Below are positions 1 to 6,634 of a DNA stretch of 64,000 nt, one piece after another. Both the position numbers and the translations under genes were made by a program. The notes under the pieces were generated by a model. It saw nothing but the letters and a program-made list of their open reading frames with translations, made no database searches and was not told where the DNA came from. The DNA lies in assembly GCA_024234675.1 (NCBI GenBank), contig JACKNU010000001.1, forward strand, positions 124,001 through 188,000. The letters are read 5' to 3'. The stretch comes from Pseudomonadales bacterium. GTDB lineage: Bacteria; Pseudomonadota; Gammaproteobacteria; Pseudomonadales; Halieaceae. The first letter of the stretch is position 1, and every line of letters starts with the position of its first letter.

Positions 1-114
1 AGTGAGTGCCGAGAGAGATCGAGCAGTCTCATAGGGGTATTGCGTCGGAAGCCGACCTCTGAACATTTTTTGAACAAATGGGATCTGGTCTGCTTTGTGC
101 CAGAAGCGGTCGGT
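1..114 (-). other. Start of a further cassette, cut by the window edge
   Basis: This stretch lies immediately downstream, in cassette orientation, of the attC site at 115-195, so it should be the 5' part of the next cassette. On the minus strand a short frame opens with ATG at 66 and stays open to the window edge (22 codons). It is too short to recognise. No other feature is visible here. Confidence 0.25.
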
Positions 115-195
115 CAATAACGCCCATATAAAAGGCGGAGTGTCAGCGACGTCCAGCGCAAGGTAGCGGAGCGATTTTTAATGTGCCTGTTATAT
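115..195 (-). repeat. attC-like integron recombination site (site A)
   Basis: Read on the minus strand, the site begins with a core ATATAAC (195-189), just after the reconstructed stop codon of the interrupted ABM gene (208-210). It ends with GGGCGTTATTG, the usual GCGTT-type core (121-115). The inner arms are imperfectly complementary: GGCACATTAAAAA near one end resembles CGCCCATATAAAA at the other. Length is 81 bp. The cores deviate from the RYYYAAC/GTTRRRY consensus, but position and orientation match the other sites of this array. Confidence 0.6.
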
Positions 196-261
196 GTTTG
201 GCACATACTATCGAAGTACCTCTGTAACGTGTACCTGATAGGATTTATACCACTTTTCTTT

Positions 262-1574
262 GGTTCATCGCGCATTACCGGGGAAGGCCGCACGGATCTT
301 TAAGAAGAAGTAATCAGTATCCCGGTATCCGTAGGCCATCCGCTTGATCACTTTTATTTTGTTGTTGATACCCTCCAGCACACTCGTGTGGAGGGGATGT
401 TCTGCATGTGCCACGATGCCATTCAGGTAGGGCTTCAGCACCTTGGCAAAGTGCTGTAACGGCTTGATCCCGCTCTCCAGGGCCATGCTGTACCAGCGGT
501 TCCAGCGCCGCATGGCAGCCCTTCTGGTCGGGGCGCGCCAAAGCTCCTTGAGTTGCTGCTTCATCAGGTAGACTGTCATCAGGGGCTGGTTGGCCTGTAG
601 CAATTCGTCCAGTTTGCTGGACTGCTCGTCCGTCAGGTTGGCCGGGTTCTTCAGCAGCAACCAGCGGCCTCGTTTCACCACCTTCCTGGCCGGCCGGTCC
701 TGTCGCAACTCGTTGGCCCTGTCGACCCTGACGCGGTCGATGACTTCCCGACCATATTTGGAGATGACATGGTAGAGGTCATAGACCACCTCAGCCTGCG
801 GGCAGTGCATCTGCACCTCCAGATCGAAGGCGGTATTCATATCCATGGCTACGGCCTCAATCTGCTGGCGGTAGTCACCCAGTTCCTCAAAGAATGGCCG
901 GATCTCGGTCCGGCTACGGCCAATACCGATCCACAGGACCTCCAGGGTGTCGGCATCGGCGACGACGGTGGCGTAACGGTGCCCCTTGAACAGCGCGAAT
1001 TCATCCATCAGCAGGCGCTTTACCTGGGACCAGTCTGGTGGCTGTACCTCGCGAGCCAGCCTGGCCTTGTCCAGACGCCTGATGGTGTGCCAGTGGAGCT
1101 GTGTCAGCTCGGCAATGTGCTTGATCGGCAGGTTGAGGCGGCAGAGTGCCTCGACGTGACTGACCAGCCGGGTTGTTATCCTGGCATGTTTATCTAACCA
1201 ACTGATATTGCGGGCTTTTACTCCGCAGCATGGACAAACCACCCGAGCGACCGGGACGATCAACGTGGTTTGGTAACCGAGCAGATCCCGATCCCTGATA
1301 CGCCGATGGGTGACGTCATGGACGCTGGAGCAGGATCGCTGGCACTGGCTACAGGCCAGATCATGGCCGGGATGTGGCATCAGTTGCAAAGTCATGTGGT
1401 TGCCCTGAACGTCGAAGCGATCGACCTCAAAGCCTTCCCACAGGAAGCAATCAAGAGGAGAATGGATAACCATAAAGCGGTGTCTTGGTTGTTTTAGTTG
1501 AAGCTTCGCAACTCCAACTTTACTCCAATTCACCGCTTTTCTAATTCTGGCTCCCCGCTAATCTGCGAAGAACC
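262..1574 (-). mobile_element. ISL3-family insertion sequence, apparently intact
   Basis: The element is 1313 bp long. Its terminal inverted repeats are 262-284 (starting GGTTCATCGC) and 1552-1574 (minus strand, starting GGTTCTTCGC), and they match at 19 of 23 positions. A perfect 8-bp direct repeat, TTTTCTTT, flanks it at 254-261 and 1575-1582. Eight-bp duplications are typical of ISL3. The left inverted repeat overlaps the transposase stop codon. The element interrupts the ABM cassette gene, and the identical duplication suggests a fairly recent insertion. Confidence 0.93.
265..1533 (-). CDS. ISL3-family transposase
   Basis: This 422-residue protein is the single ORF of the ISL3 element. 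An N-terminal zinc-binding region is visible (CSQCQRSC around residues 56-63 and CPCCG near 100). It is followed by a helix-turn-helix-like segment (IKHIAELTQLHWHTIRRLD). The DDE catalytic core has Asp in LLMDEF and in VAMDMN. The conserved C-terminal ISL3 motif LEGINNKIKVIKRMAYGYR contributes the catalytic Glu. The GTG start at 1533 is the longest choice. ATG at 1473 (MVIHSPLDC) is an alternative that fits the usual family N-terminus better and gives 402 residues. No frameshift is visible, so the enzyme may be active. Confidence 0.95.
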   Translation of the reverse strand: MNWSKVGVAKLQLKQPRHRFMVIHSPLDCFLWEGFEVDRFDVQGNHMTLQLMPHPGHDLACSQCQRSCSSVHDVTHRRIRDRDLLGYQTTLIVPVARVVCPCCGVKARNISWLDKHARITTRLVSHVEALCRLNLPIKHIAELTQLHWHTIRRLDKARLAREVQPPDWSQVKRLLMDEFALFKGHRYATVVADADTLEVLWIGIGRSRTEIRPFFEELGDYRQQIEAVAMDMNTAFDLEVQMHCPQAEVVYDLYHVISKYGREVIDRVRVDRANELRQDRPARKVVKRGRWLLLKNPANLTDEQSSKLDELLQANQPLMTVYLMKQQLKELWRAPTRRAAMRRWNRWYSMALESGIKPLQHFAKVLKPYLNGIVAHAEHPLHTSVLEGINNKIKVIKRMAYGYRDTDYFFLKIRAAFPGNAR

Positions 1575-1828
1575 TTTTCTTTACCTAGCTTTTGAGCGAC
1601 CTTATGTTCAGAGTTACTGTGCCAAGCTTTGATATGCTCCAGCGAAGGCCAGTAAGAAATAGCGATTTCACTATTCCCTTCAGTGCATGCCGTAAATTCA
1701 GTGCAACCATACTCTCTTATGGCTAAGTCTCTCATACGCTCAGCCATTTTCGAATATTCTGCATCAAGCTTGTTTATTTCTGCTTTAAAGATGACTGCGT
1801 ACATTAAGTGTGAGTATTCCTTTATGCC

Positions 1829-1916
1829 ACATAACGCTTACCGCAGCGGCGCGGAAAACGCGCAGCGGTTTGGCCGTCCGGCCCCGCCAGGGGCGTACTG
1901 CCGGCACTTGTTAATT
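1829..1916 (-). repeat. attC-like integron recombination site (site B)
   Basis: On the minus strand the site starts with core AATTAAC (1916-1910), which overlaps the TAA stop of the ParE toxin, and continues AAGTGCCGG. It ends AAGCGTTATGT (core 1835-1829). The 88-bp interior is GC-rich and can fold (CCGCAGCGG, GGCCGTCCGGCC). It belongs to the toxin-antitoxin cassette and abuts the ABM cassette. Confidence 0.78.
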
Positions 1917-2228
1917 GCCCCGCTCATCGCGATCCTCGAGAAGGAAATTTCGAAGCTCTCGCTCACTGCGCATAACGTAAAGGATGAGAACCTTTCCCTT
2001 ACTAGGGCGATAGAATACCCGGCAGGGACCCACTACGACTTCACGATAGCGACTCCCTTCAATCTCTGCAGGGAATTTTCCTGATTTAGGATGACGTTCA
2101 AGACGCCCAACGACAGAAAATACCTGCTGAACTAGCTCCCGTGCCGCAGAAGGATTTTCGAGCGCGATATACTCCGCGATTTCGTTTAGGTCCGATAAAG
2201 CTGGCTCAGTCCAAGTTAGCTCAGCCAT
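1911..2228 (-). CDS. parE: ParE/RelE-type toxin of a type II toxin-antitoxin cassette
   Basis: This 105-residue ParE/RelE-superfamily protein has the expected N-terminal helical pair (SDLNEIAEYIALENPSAAR) and the PKSGK and YREVVVGPCRVFYR strands. ParE toxins poison gyrase and RelE toxins cleave mRNA; the sequence suits the ParE branch better, but the target is inferred. The start overlaps the antitoxin end by 13 bp, as in many toxin-antitoxin operons, so translation is probably coupled. The stop codon lies inside the attC core. This is a typical array-stabilising cassette. Confidence 0.88.
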   Translation of the reverse strand: MAELTWTEPALSDLNEIAEYIALENPSAARELVQQVFSVVGRLERHPKSGKFPAEIEGSRYREVVVGPCRVFYRPSKGKVLILYVMRSERELRNFLLEDRDERGN

Positions 2229-2473
2229 TTCTTCATTTTGGCTTTAGCTTCATCCTGGCTTAGAACCCGGCCCTCTAATGCAGCAGACTCGCCGCGAGCA
2301 ATCCCTTCTAGAATTTGCATCCTGCGCTGAAGAGACTCGAAGTCTTCAAAATCAACAAGGTAGGCCGACGGCTTCCCATGCTCAGTTATAAGCACGGGCT
2401 CCTTGGACTCGTGAAGTTCTGACAGGATTTTGGTGGCCTGGCGCTTCAATGTGGTAACTAATTCGGTCTTCAT
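2216..2473 (-). CDS. Phd/YefM-family antitoxin
   Basis: This 85-residue antitoxin has a Phd/YefM-type N-terminal DNA-binding fold (TTLKRQATKILSELHESKEPVLITEHGKPSAYLVD) and an acidic, helical C-terminal toxin-binding region. It is the first gene of the pair and overlaps the toxin gene. Just upstream is a perfect inverted repeat (2478-2495), the likely autoregulatory operator. The ATG at 2473 is placed directly after it. Family assignment is firm; pairing with the adjacent ParE follows from the overlap. Confidence 0.9.
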   Translation of the reverse strand: MKTELVTTLKRQATKILSELHESKEPVLITEHGKPSAYLVDFEDFESLQRRMQILEGIARGESAALEGRVLSQDEAKAKMKKWLS

Positions 2474-2477
2474 AAAT

Positions 2478-2495
2478 GTGATACTATTCTATCAC
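2478..2495. promoter_or_regulatory. Palindromic operator of the toxin-antitoxin cassette
   Basis: The sequence is GTGATA, six bases, then TATCAC: a perfect 6-bp inverted repeat ending five bases upstream of the antitoxin ATG. Phd/YefM antitoxins bind such palindromes to repress their own operon. Assignment is by position and symmetry. Confidence 0.6.
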
Positions 2496-2508
2496 TTGGT
2501 GTATGGCA

Positions 2509-2534
2509 AGGGGCAATTAACGCTTTGTAGGTAG
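2509..2534. repeat. Direct repeat flanking the IS1202-type element (left copy; partner 3879-3904)
   Basis: The 26 bases left of the IS and the 26 bases right of it share 17 identical positions at their start (AGGGGCAATTAACGCTT) and then diverge. The shared part contains an attC core (AATTAAC, 2515-2521 and 3885-3891). The other copy of this IS has a perfect 26-27-bp duplication, so this one was probably also ~26 bp and was later altered on one side. Confidence 0.7.
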
Positions 2535-3878
2535 CTAATAATCTGTCCGGTTCTGTAGCAAGTATTCTGTCCGGTTTCACTAAGTCCTTGATTGGAGGCA
2601 ACAAGTGGGCCGGACAGCATGGTTACAGGAGACCAGACTCATGAGATTTGAAGAGGCCTATGATGGTTGGCAGGACAGACGATTGACCCAGGAGCAGGCA
2701 GCTCAGCTGCTGGGCGTGTGTGAGCGCACCTTCCGGCGCTATATCGACCGCTACGAGGAGGCCGGTATGGAGGGCTTGATGGACAAGCGGATCAGCGAAG
2801 TGTCCAGCCGCAGGGCACCGGTCGATGAGGTGCTGCGGCTGGAGGCCCTGTACAAGGAGCGGTATGACGGCTGGAGCGTCAAACACTTCTTCGAGCGCTA
2901 CCAGGACGAGCACAAGGGCCAGCGGTCGTATACCTGGGTCAAATCCCGCCTGCAGGCGTCCGCACTGGCCCCCAGGGGCAAACGGCGCGGTACGCAGCGG
3001 CGCCGACGTCCCAGGGCACCACTGCCGGGCATGATGATTCACCAGGACGGCTCGACCCACGAGTGGGTGCCGGGTCAGGTCTGGGATCTGATCGTCACCA
3101 TGGATGACGCCAACAGCGAGATCTACTCGGCGTTCTTCGTGGAGGAGGAAGGGACACTATCAAGCTTTCAAGGGGTCAGGGAGACCCTGCTCCAAAAGGG
3201 CCTGTTCAGCAGTTTCTACAGTGACCGGGGCAGCCATTACTGGGTGACCACCGAGGCCGGTGACAAGGTGGACAAGCGCCGCCTGACCCAGTTCGGCCGC
3301 GCCATGAACCAGTTGGGCATCCAGATGATAGCGGCCTACTCCCCGGAGGCCCGGGGCCGCTCGGAGCGCTTCTTCCGAACCCTGCAGGACCGGCTGCCCA
3401 AGGAACTGGCCTTGGCCAACGTCACCACCATGGAGGCCGCCAACGCGTTCCTGCGCCGCACCTACCTCAAGCGCTTCAACCGCCGGTTCATGGTAACGCC
3501 TACGGAGCCAGGTAGCGCCTTCGTCCCGCTGCTGGGGGTCGATATCGACAACATCCTGTGCAGACAGGTGGAGCGCCAGGTGAGCAAGGACAGCTGTGTC
3601 AGCTACCAGGGGATGACGCTTGAGCTGCCTCAGGGGCCGCAGTTCAGGCATTTCGCCAGAAAGACGGTAAAGGTGCACGAGTACCCGAAAGGGAACCTGG
3701 CGCTATTTCATGGTCCAAGGCACCTTGCCAGCTACACCGCCGATGGCAGACTAAAAGGGCAAACCAAAAAAGCAGCAGCGTAACCCGCTTCGCGGCTGCT
3801 CCGGGGTGAGAATCCCGGTTCAACAAAAGCGGACAATTCATTTGCTATAAAAACCGGACAGTTCTACTTGCTAACAAC
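2535..3878 (+). mobile_element. IS1202/ISNCY-type insertion sequence, copy 1 (intact)
   Basis: This 1344-bp element has boundaries fixed by comparison with the second copy (51467-52811). The left end begins CTAATAATCTGTCCGG and the right end, read outward, begins GTTGTTAGCAAG. Each end carries two CTGTCCGG-like motifs about 25 bp apart (2542 and 2567 on the left; near 3832 and 3858 on the right), which look like transposase-binding sites. It sits exactly at the junction of two cassettes. Long target duplications are a hallmark of the IS1202 group. Confidence 0.88.
2641..3783 (+). CDS. IS1202/ISNCY-type DDE transposase
   Basis: The transposase has 380 residues. An N-terminal helix-turn-helix (LTQEQAAQLLGVCERTFRRYIDRYEEAG) is followed by an rve-type integrase core. 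The likely triad is Asp in HQDGSTHEW, Asp in YSDRGSHY and Glu in GRSERFFRTLQ. A C-terminal beta-rich domain ends in a lysine-rich tail. ATG 2641 was preferred because it follows a GGAG ribosome site; an in-frame GTG at 2605 would add 12 residues. The reading frame is intact, unlike the copy at 51562-52705, which differs by two indels and a few substitutions. Confidence 0.92.
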   Translation: MRFEEAYDGWQDRRLTQEQAAQLLGVCERTFRRYIDRYEEAGMEGLMDKRISEVSSRRAPVDEVLRLEALYKERYDGWSVKHFFERYQDEHKGQRSYTWVKSRLQASALAPRGKRRGTQRRRRPRAPLPGMMIHQDGSTHEWVPGQVWDLIVTMDDANSEIYSAFFVEEEGTLSSFQGVRETLLQKGLFSSFYSDRGSHYWVTTEAGDKVDKRRLTQFGRAMNQLGIQMIAAYSPEARGRSERFFRTLQDRLPKELALANVTTMEAANAFLRRTYLKRFNRRFMVTPTEPGSAFVPLLGVDIDNILCRQVERQVSKDSCVSYQGMTLELPQGPQFRHFARKTVKVHEYPKGNLALFHGPRHLASYTADGRLKGQTKKAAA

Positions 3879-3884
3879 AGGGGC

Positions 3885-3941
3885 AATTAACGCTTATGGT
3901 TGCGGCGGCGGTACGCCGTCCGTAACCCGTACTTGTTATGT
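3885..3941 (-). repeat. attC-like integron recombination site (site C)
   Basis: On the minus strand the site begins with core ACATAAC (3941-3935) just after the toxin stop codon and ends AAGCGTTAATT (3891-3885). The inner arms pair well: GGTTGCGG against CCGTAACC, and GGCG-GTA-CGCC at the apex. At 57 bp it is a short, well-formed attC. The IS1202-type element begins seven bases beyond its end and duplicates its core. Confidence 0.82.
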
Positions 3942-4241
3942 TTACGACTCACAAGACACCCAGTAGTCAGGGCGACGGTGAAGATGTGCAATTGCCACGA
4001 TAACAATTTCATCTTGCTCCGGAGCAAAGTGATAGATTATTCCGTACGGAAATTTTGCGATGAGACAACGTCGTGTCTCCGGACTGAATTGCTGGTAGGC
4101 GACAGGAAATTGACGTATACGAGAAATTGAGCGGATCACTTCACTACGAAACCTGCTTCCGAGACCTGCTTGCTCTTATTCGTAGTGGGACACCGCTTCT
4201 TCAAACTCGAGCTGAGCGAGTTTGAGGAGCTTTACTTCCAC
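3942..4241 (-). pseudogene. ParE-like toxin with an internal stop codon
   Basis: Read from GTG 4241, the frame gives VEVKLLKLAQLEFEEAVSHYE, then TAA (4178-4176, codon 22), then EQAGLGSRFRSEVIRSISRI and onward to the stop at 3942. Both halves are in the same frame and together make a 99-codon ParE-family toxin with the usual C-terminal motif PYGIIYHF and LHRRPDYW. A single change of a Glu codon to TAA explains the break. A GTG at 4139 could restart translation, but only of the C-terminal 65 residues. The intact antitoxin lies one base upstream. Confidence 0.85.
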
Positions 4242-4242
4242 G

Positions 4243-4473
4243 TTAGGAAGTCTTGAAGGCGTCAGCTAGGGAAATGGCCGGTTCTTGGCCGTTTTTGTAG
4301 GCAGACAATCTGGATTCGGCTTCCGATGCCCAAATAGCATCTAGTTCAGTATCAGGTTTGTCCAGGCTCAGAAGGATCTGCTCTGCAACCACTGCCCGCT
4401 CCCGGGCAGGAAGCTCAAGCGCTTGATCTATAAGAACTTTTGCGGAACCTGACATAACCTCGACCTCATCCAA
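4243..4473 (-). CDS. Addiction-module antitoxin (TIGR02574-like)
   Basis: This 76-residue protein belongs to the small addiction-module component family that pairs with ParE-like toxins. It is largely helical, with the family pattern AKVLIDQALELPARERAVVAEQILLSLD and a C-terminal Glu/Ser-rich segment around AIWASEAESRLSAYKNG. The start could be ATG 4473 or the internal ATG 4455 (MSGSAKV). Its partner toxin, directly downstream, carries a nonsense mutation, so this is now an orphan antitoxin that may still neutralise related toxins. Confidence 0.82.
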   Translation of the reverse strand: MDEVEVMSGSAKVLIDQALELPARERAVVAEQILLSLDKPDTELDAIWASEAESRLSAYKNGQEPAISLADAFKTS

Positions 4474-4516
4474 TGAGACTCACGAACTATGGTAGCGCTG
4501 TGAGCTATCCGAGTAA

Positions 4517-4594
4517 ACATAACGCCTATGGCTGCGGACGCGCGTTAGCGCGGTCCGGCGACCGGAGGGAGCGTACAGCCCATAATTGTTATGG
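4517..4594 (-). repeat. attC-like integron recombination site (site D)
   Basis: On the minus strand the core CCATAAC (4594-4588) starts the site 15 bp after the GIY-YIG stop, and GCGTTATGT (4525-4517) ends it. The arms match (TATGGCTG against CAGCCCATA with one bulge), and the apex is GC-rich. Length is 78 bp. Confidence 0.82.
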
Positions 4595-4609
4595 TGCGCA
4601 GAGCCCACA

Positions 4610-5035
4610 CTAGACCCCCAATGTCTTTTTATTTATCGGGGGTACTCCTACTTCGCGTTCAGTTAACTTACGAGTGGCTACGAGCGGTCTATGTGTTTGT
4701 TGCTTATTGAGGGAGTTGGAAGTACCAGAGAATCGATAGAGCTGACGAAATAGTCCTTCGAGTTCGCGTATTTCTAGCTCGGTGATGTTGTCCCAAACCT
4801 CGTAGTAAGAGAAGTGGGTCCAGGAGTCTAGTTTCTTCCTTTTATGCTGCGTCAGCCGACTTTTAATCCGTCCATTAGAATCCCGGCCTGACATGCCAAC
4901 ATATACAAGGTCGTACACTTTGCCCTGTTTCCGATATAGAGCATAAATGCCTCGCAAGCCTCTCGGGACAATATTAACTTCATCGATCGGACGATACTCT
5001 AAGGCCGACTTAATGAATCGCATGCTACTTTTCAT
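4610..5035 (-). CDS. GIY-YIG domain nuclease-like cassette protein
   Basis: From ATG 5035 the product has 141 residues. A GIY-YIG fold is visible: the first strand LRGIYALYR, then the YVGMSGR motif, a basic helix (GRIKSRLTQHKRKK), and a following Glu-rich helix (ITELEIRELEGLFRQLY) that would supply the metal-binding Glu. The domain normally makes single metal-dependent cuts in DNA; the biological role in a cassette is unknown. The frame stays open upstream to 5134, but that part is attC DNA, so the shorter start was chosen. Confidence 0.78.
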   Translation of the reverse strand: MKSSMRFIKSALEYRPIDEVNIVPRGLRGIYALYRKQGKVYDLVYVGMSGRDSNGRIKSRLTQHKRKKLDSWTHFSYYEVWDNITELEIRELEGLFRQLYRFSGTSNSLNKQQTHRPLVATRKLTEREVGVPPINKKTLGV

Positions 5036-5062
5036 AGTTTGTTGCACCAAGCATGCAATGCA

Positions 5063-5152
5063 CCATAACGCCTCGGTAAGCGGCAGCCTGCGGCGCGAGC
5101 CGCGTTTAGGCTGTCCGGCGCCGAAGGCGCGCACTTGACCGACTTGTTATGT
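5063..5152 (-). repeat. attC-like integron recombination site (site E)
   Basis: On the minus strand the core ACATAAC (5152-5146) overlaps the stop codon of the membrane-protein cassette, and GGCGTTATGG (5071-5062) ends the site. Paired arms are CGGTAAG and CTTGACCG. The 90-bp interior is very GC-rich with several short palindromes. It separates the membrane-protein cassette from the GIY-YIG cassette. Confidence 0.82.
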
Positions 5153-5437
5153 GTTTGAGAGAACCGCATTAGCCGCAACGAGTATCGGTATAAAGTAGAG
5201 CGGAATACCAAGAAGTAGATATTTCTTTACCCATCTAAGATCTTCTCTTTTTTGCGTATATACAAGGGCAAGAATGCCACCTGTAAACGCTACCCCGAAA
5301 GACCAGAACCACCTTCTCTGGCTTAAACAGGCCAAAAAGACAAAAATGGTACCCATAAATGTGCATACAGCCCCAATAGAGAATGCAATTGCGAGCACCA
5401 CTACGAGAGCTTGATTTTGGAGGAGTATTTCCGTCAT
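5147..5437 (-). CDS. Small membrane protein of unknown function (cassette)
   Basis: This 96-residue protein has three predicted membrane segments: roughly residues 10-36 (VVVLAIAFSIGAVCTFMGTIF), 45-60 (WSFGVAFTGGILALVY) and 72-92 (KYLLLGIPLYFIPILVAANA). A charged loop (TQKREDLRWVKK) lies between the second and third. I do not recognise a family. The stop codon lies within the attC core, as is usual for compact cassettes. Cassette arrays often carry such orphan membrane proteins. Confidence 0.65.
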   Translation of the reverse strand: MTEILLQNQALVVVLAIAFSIGAVCTFMGTIFVFLACLSQRRWFWSFGVAFTGGILALVYTQKREDLRWVKKYLLLGIPLYFIPILVAANAVLSNT

Positions 5438-5447
5438 ACGCTCCTAC

Positions 5448-5653
5448 ACATAACAGCCAAGTATAGAGACTATGGCCATTGTTTTCGGAATCTGGGCTTT
5501 CATGCGAATTTCCGCTGTGAGTCGATAACCGAGGATCTGTCGTGAGTATATCTCACCTGGTGGCAGGCAGAAACGTGCTATGAAGGGCCATAGTCGCAGG
5601 TTGGCACTTGGCTGGAGGCGAACAGCTGTGGAGGGCAACTTTCGCCTAACAAC
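5448..5653. repeat. Cassette-like unit with a long inverted repeat and no convincing gene
   Basis: The unit is bounded by ACATAAC (5448-5454) and GCCTAAC (5647-5653), both cassette-type cores. Just inside, AGCCAAGT (5455-5462) and GACTATGGCC (5468-5477) are matched by GGCCATAGTC (5586-5595) and ACTTGGCT (5606-5613), forming two perfect arm pairs around a ~108-base loop. A 64-codon minus-strand frame (5638-5444) crosses it but runs through the inverted repeat and resembles nothing known. Confidence 0.5.
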
Positions 5654-5812
5654 AGGGTTCGGTGTAGCCTTGTTCAGGGATTGGCGGTAAGGACAGGCAT
5701 GAAGACTGAAGGCGGGACTGGCAGATGGGCGCAGGCGCTCGGACTTCCGGGTGTCATTGCTTCACTACTAATCGCGCTTTCTCGGCACTTGTTAACGATT
5801 GTTCACGCCCCG
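5654..5812. other. Degenerate attC-like stretch downstream of the SDR gene
   Basis: This region has no gene. GGCACTTGTTAACG (5784-5797) resembles the first core of the attC sites here (compare GGCACTTGTTAATT at 1903-1916) and lies 15 bp after the SDR stop. Together with GCCTAAC at 5647 it may be the remains of an attC about 150 bp long. The interior pairing is poor. No integrase or attI is visible. Confidence 0.35.
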
Positions 5813-6634
5813 CTACTGGCTCATTACGTACCCGCCATTGGGTGACAGGACCTGGCCGGTCATGAACTTGGCCTCGTCGCTGGCAAGATATACCGCAGCC
5901 CAGGCTATATCGTCGCGATCTCCAAACCTGCGCATGGGCGTCTGTGCTTCGATCAGGGTGCGGGCAGCGACCAGGGGCTCGGTAAGCTCTGTATCGATGA
6001 ATCCGGGTGCCAGCGCATTGACACGAATACCCCGGGAAACCACTTCCCGGGCGAGAGAGCGCGTAAAGCCAAGGATGCCGGCCTTGGCGGCACAATAATT
6101 GCTGCCCATGCCGCCGGTCGTACCCATGATCGAACCCATGTTGATAATGCACCCCGAGAGCTGTGGGTTCATGATTTTTAGCGCCTCTCGCGAGCAGAAA
6201 AAAGTGCCATCGAGGTGTACCGCAATCATGCGATGCCAATCTTGATCGGTCATGTCGACGGTCAGGTCCAGGTGAGTCTGGACAGGTCCGCCTGCCTCCA
6301 GTTCCGCCAGTTGTTTGAGGGGTACTTCATTAACTCGATTTATTGTTTCCTGGTCCCCGGGTTTGAACGCGAAGCCGGCATTGTTGACAAGGATATCCAG
6401 CTGTCCAAGCTCGGACTCAACCCGCGCAAACATTTCCCGTACTGCATTCGAGTCAGAGACATCGGCCGCGATTCCAATGCCGCCGAGCTCCCTGGCAAGT
6501 TTCCGGGCGGCGTCATCGCTGATGTCATTGATAACCAGTTCAGCCCCTTCTTGCTTGAACCTGCGCGCGATCTGCGCGCCCAGGCCTGCTCCCGCACCGG
6601 TGATGAGTGCTTTCTTTCCGCCCAAACGCGCCAT
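5813..6634 (-). CDS. Short-chain dehydrogenase/reductase (FabG-like)
   Basis: This 273-residue classical SDR has the NAD(P)-binding TGAGAGLG motif (residues 12-19), NNAG near 86, catalytic Ser in NMGSIMG, the YCAAK catalytic pair and a terminal SPNGGYVMSQ. It is about 25 residues longer than FabG because of an insertion after NNAG (residues ~90-125). The substrate is unknown. Attachment to the cassette array is possible: an attC-like core follows the stop, and an isolated GCGTTAGTT core lies upstream at 6752-6760. The gene is GC-richer than the cassettes and could equally be resident chromosome. Confidence 0.88.
   Translation of the reverse strand: MARLGGKKALITGAGAGLGAQIARRFKQEGAELVINDISDDAARKLARELGGIGIAADVSDSNAVREMFARVESELGQLDILVNNAGFAFKPGDQETINRVNEVPLKQLAELEAGGPVQTHLDLTVDMTDQDWHRMIAVHLDGTFFCSREALKIMNPQLSGCIINMGSIMGTTGGMGSNYCAAKAGILGFTRSLAREVVSRGIRVNALAPGFIDTELTEPLVAARTLIEAQTPMRRFGDRDDIAWAAVYLASDEAKFMTGQVLSPNGGYVMSQ

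Larger units (their letters stand above)
208..1804 (-). pseudogene. ABM-domain monooxygenase-like cassette gene split by an ISL3 element
   Basis: The 5' part starts at ATG 1804 and encodes an antibiotic-biosynthesis-monooxygenase (ABM) fold protein, a small ferredoxin-like heme/quinone monooxygenase family. The typical motif EIAISYWPSLEHIKAW is visible, as is the NSEHKVAQKLGKEK stretch. At codon ~77 the frame runs into the IS and ends artificially at 1541. Removing the IS (262-1574) and one copy of its 8-bp target duplication rejoins the frame: KEK continues as WYKSYQVHVTEVLR and stops at 208-210, giving a 91-residue protein of normal family length. The gene is the payload of one cassette, with attC sites at 115-195 and 1829-1916. 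The disrupted protein lacks the last beta strand and is probably non-functional. The substrate is unknown. Confidence 0.88.

Noticed and set aside
1..66. 22-codon minus-strand frame at the window edge as a gene
   Set aside because: Too short and truncated to judge; kept only as part of the cassette fragment.
5444..5638. A 64-codon minus-strand frame in the inverted-repeat cassette
   Set aside because: It runs through both arms of the repeat, has no ribosome site that stands out and no recognisable motif.
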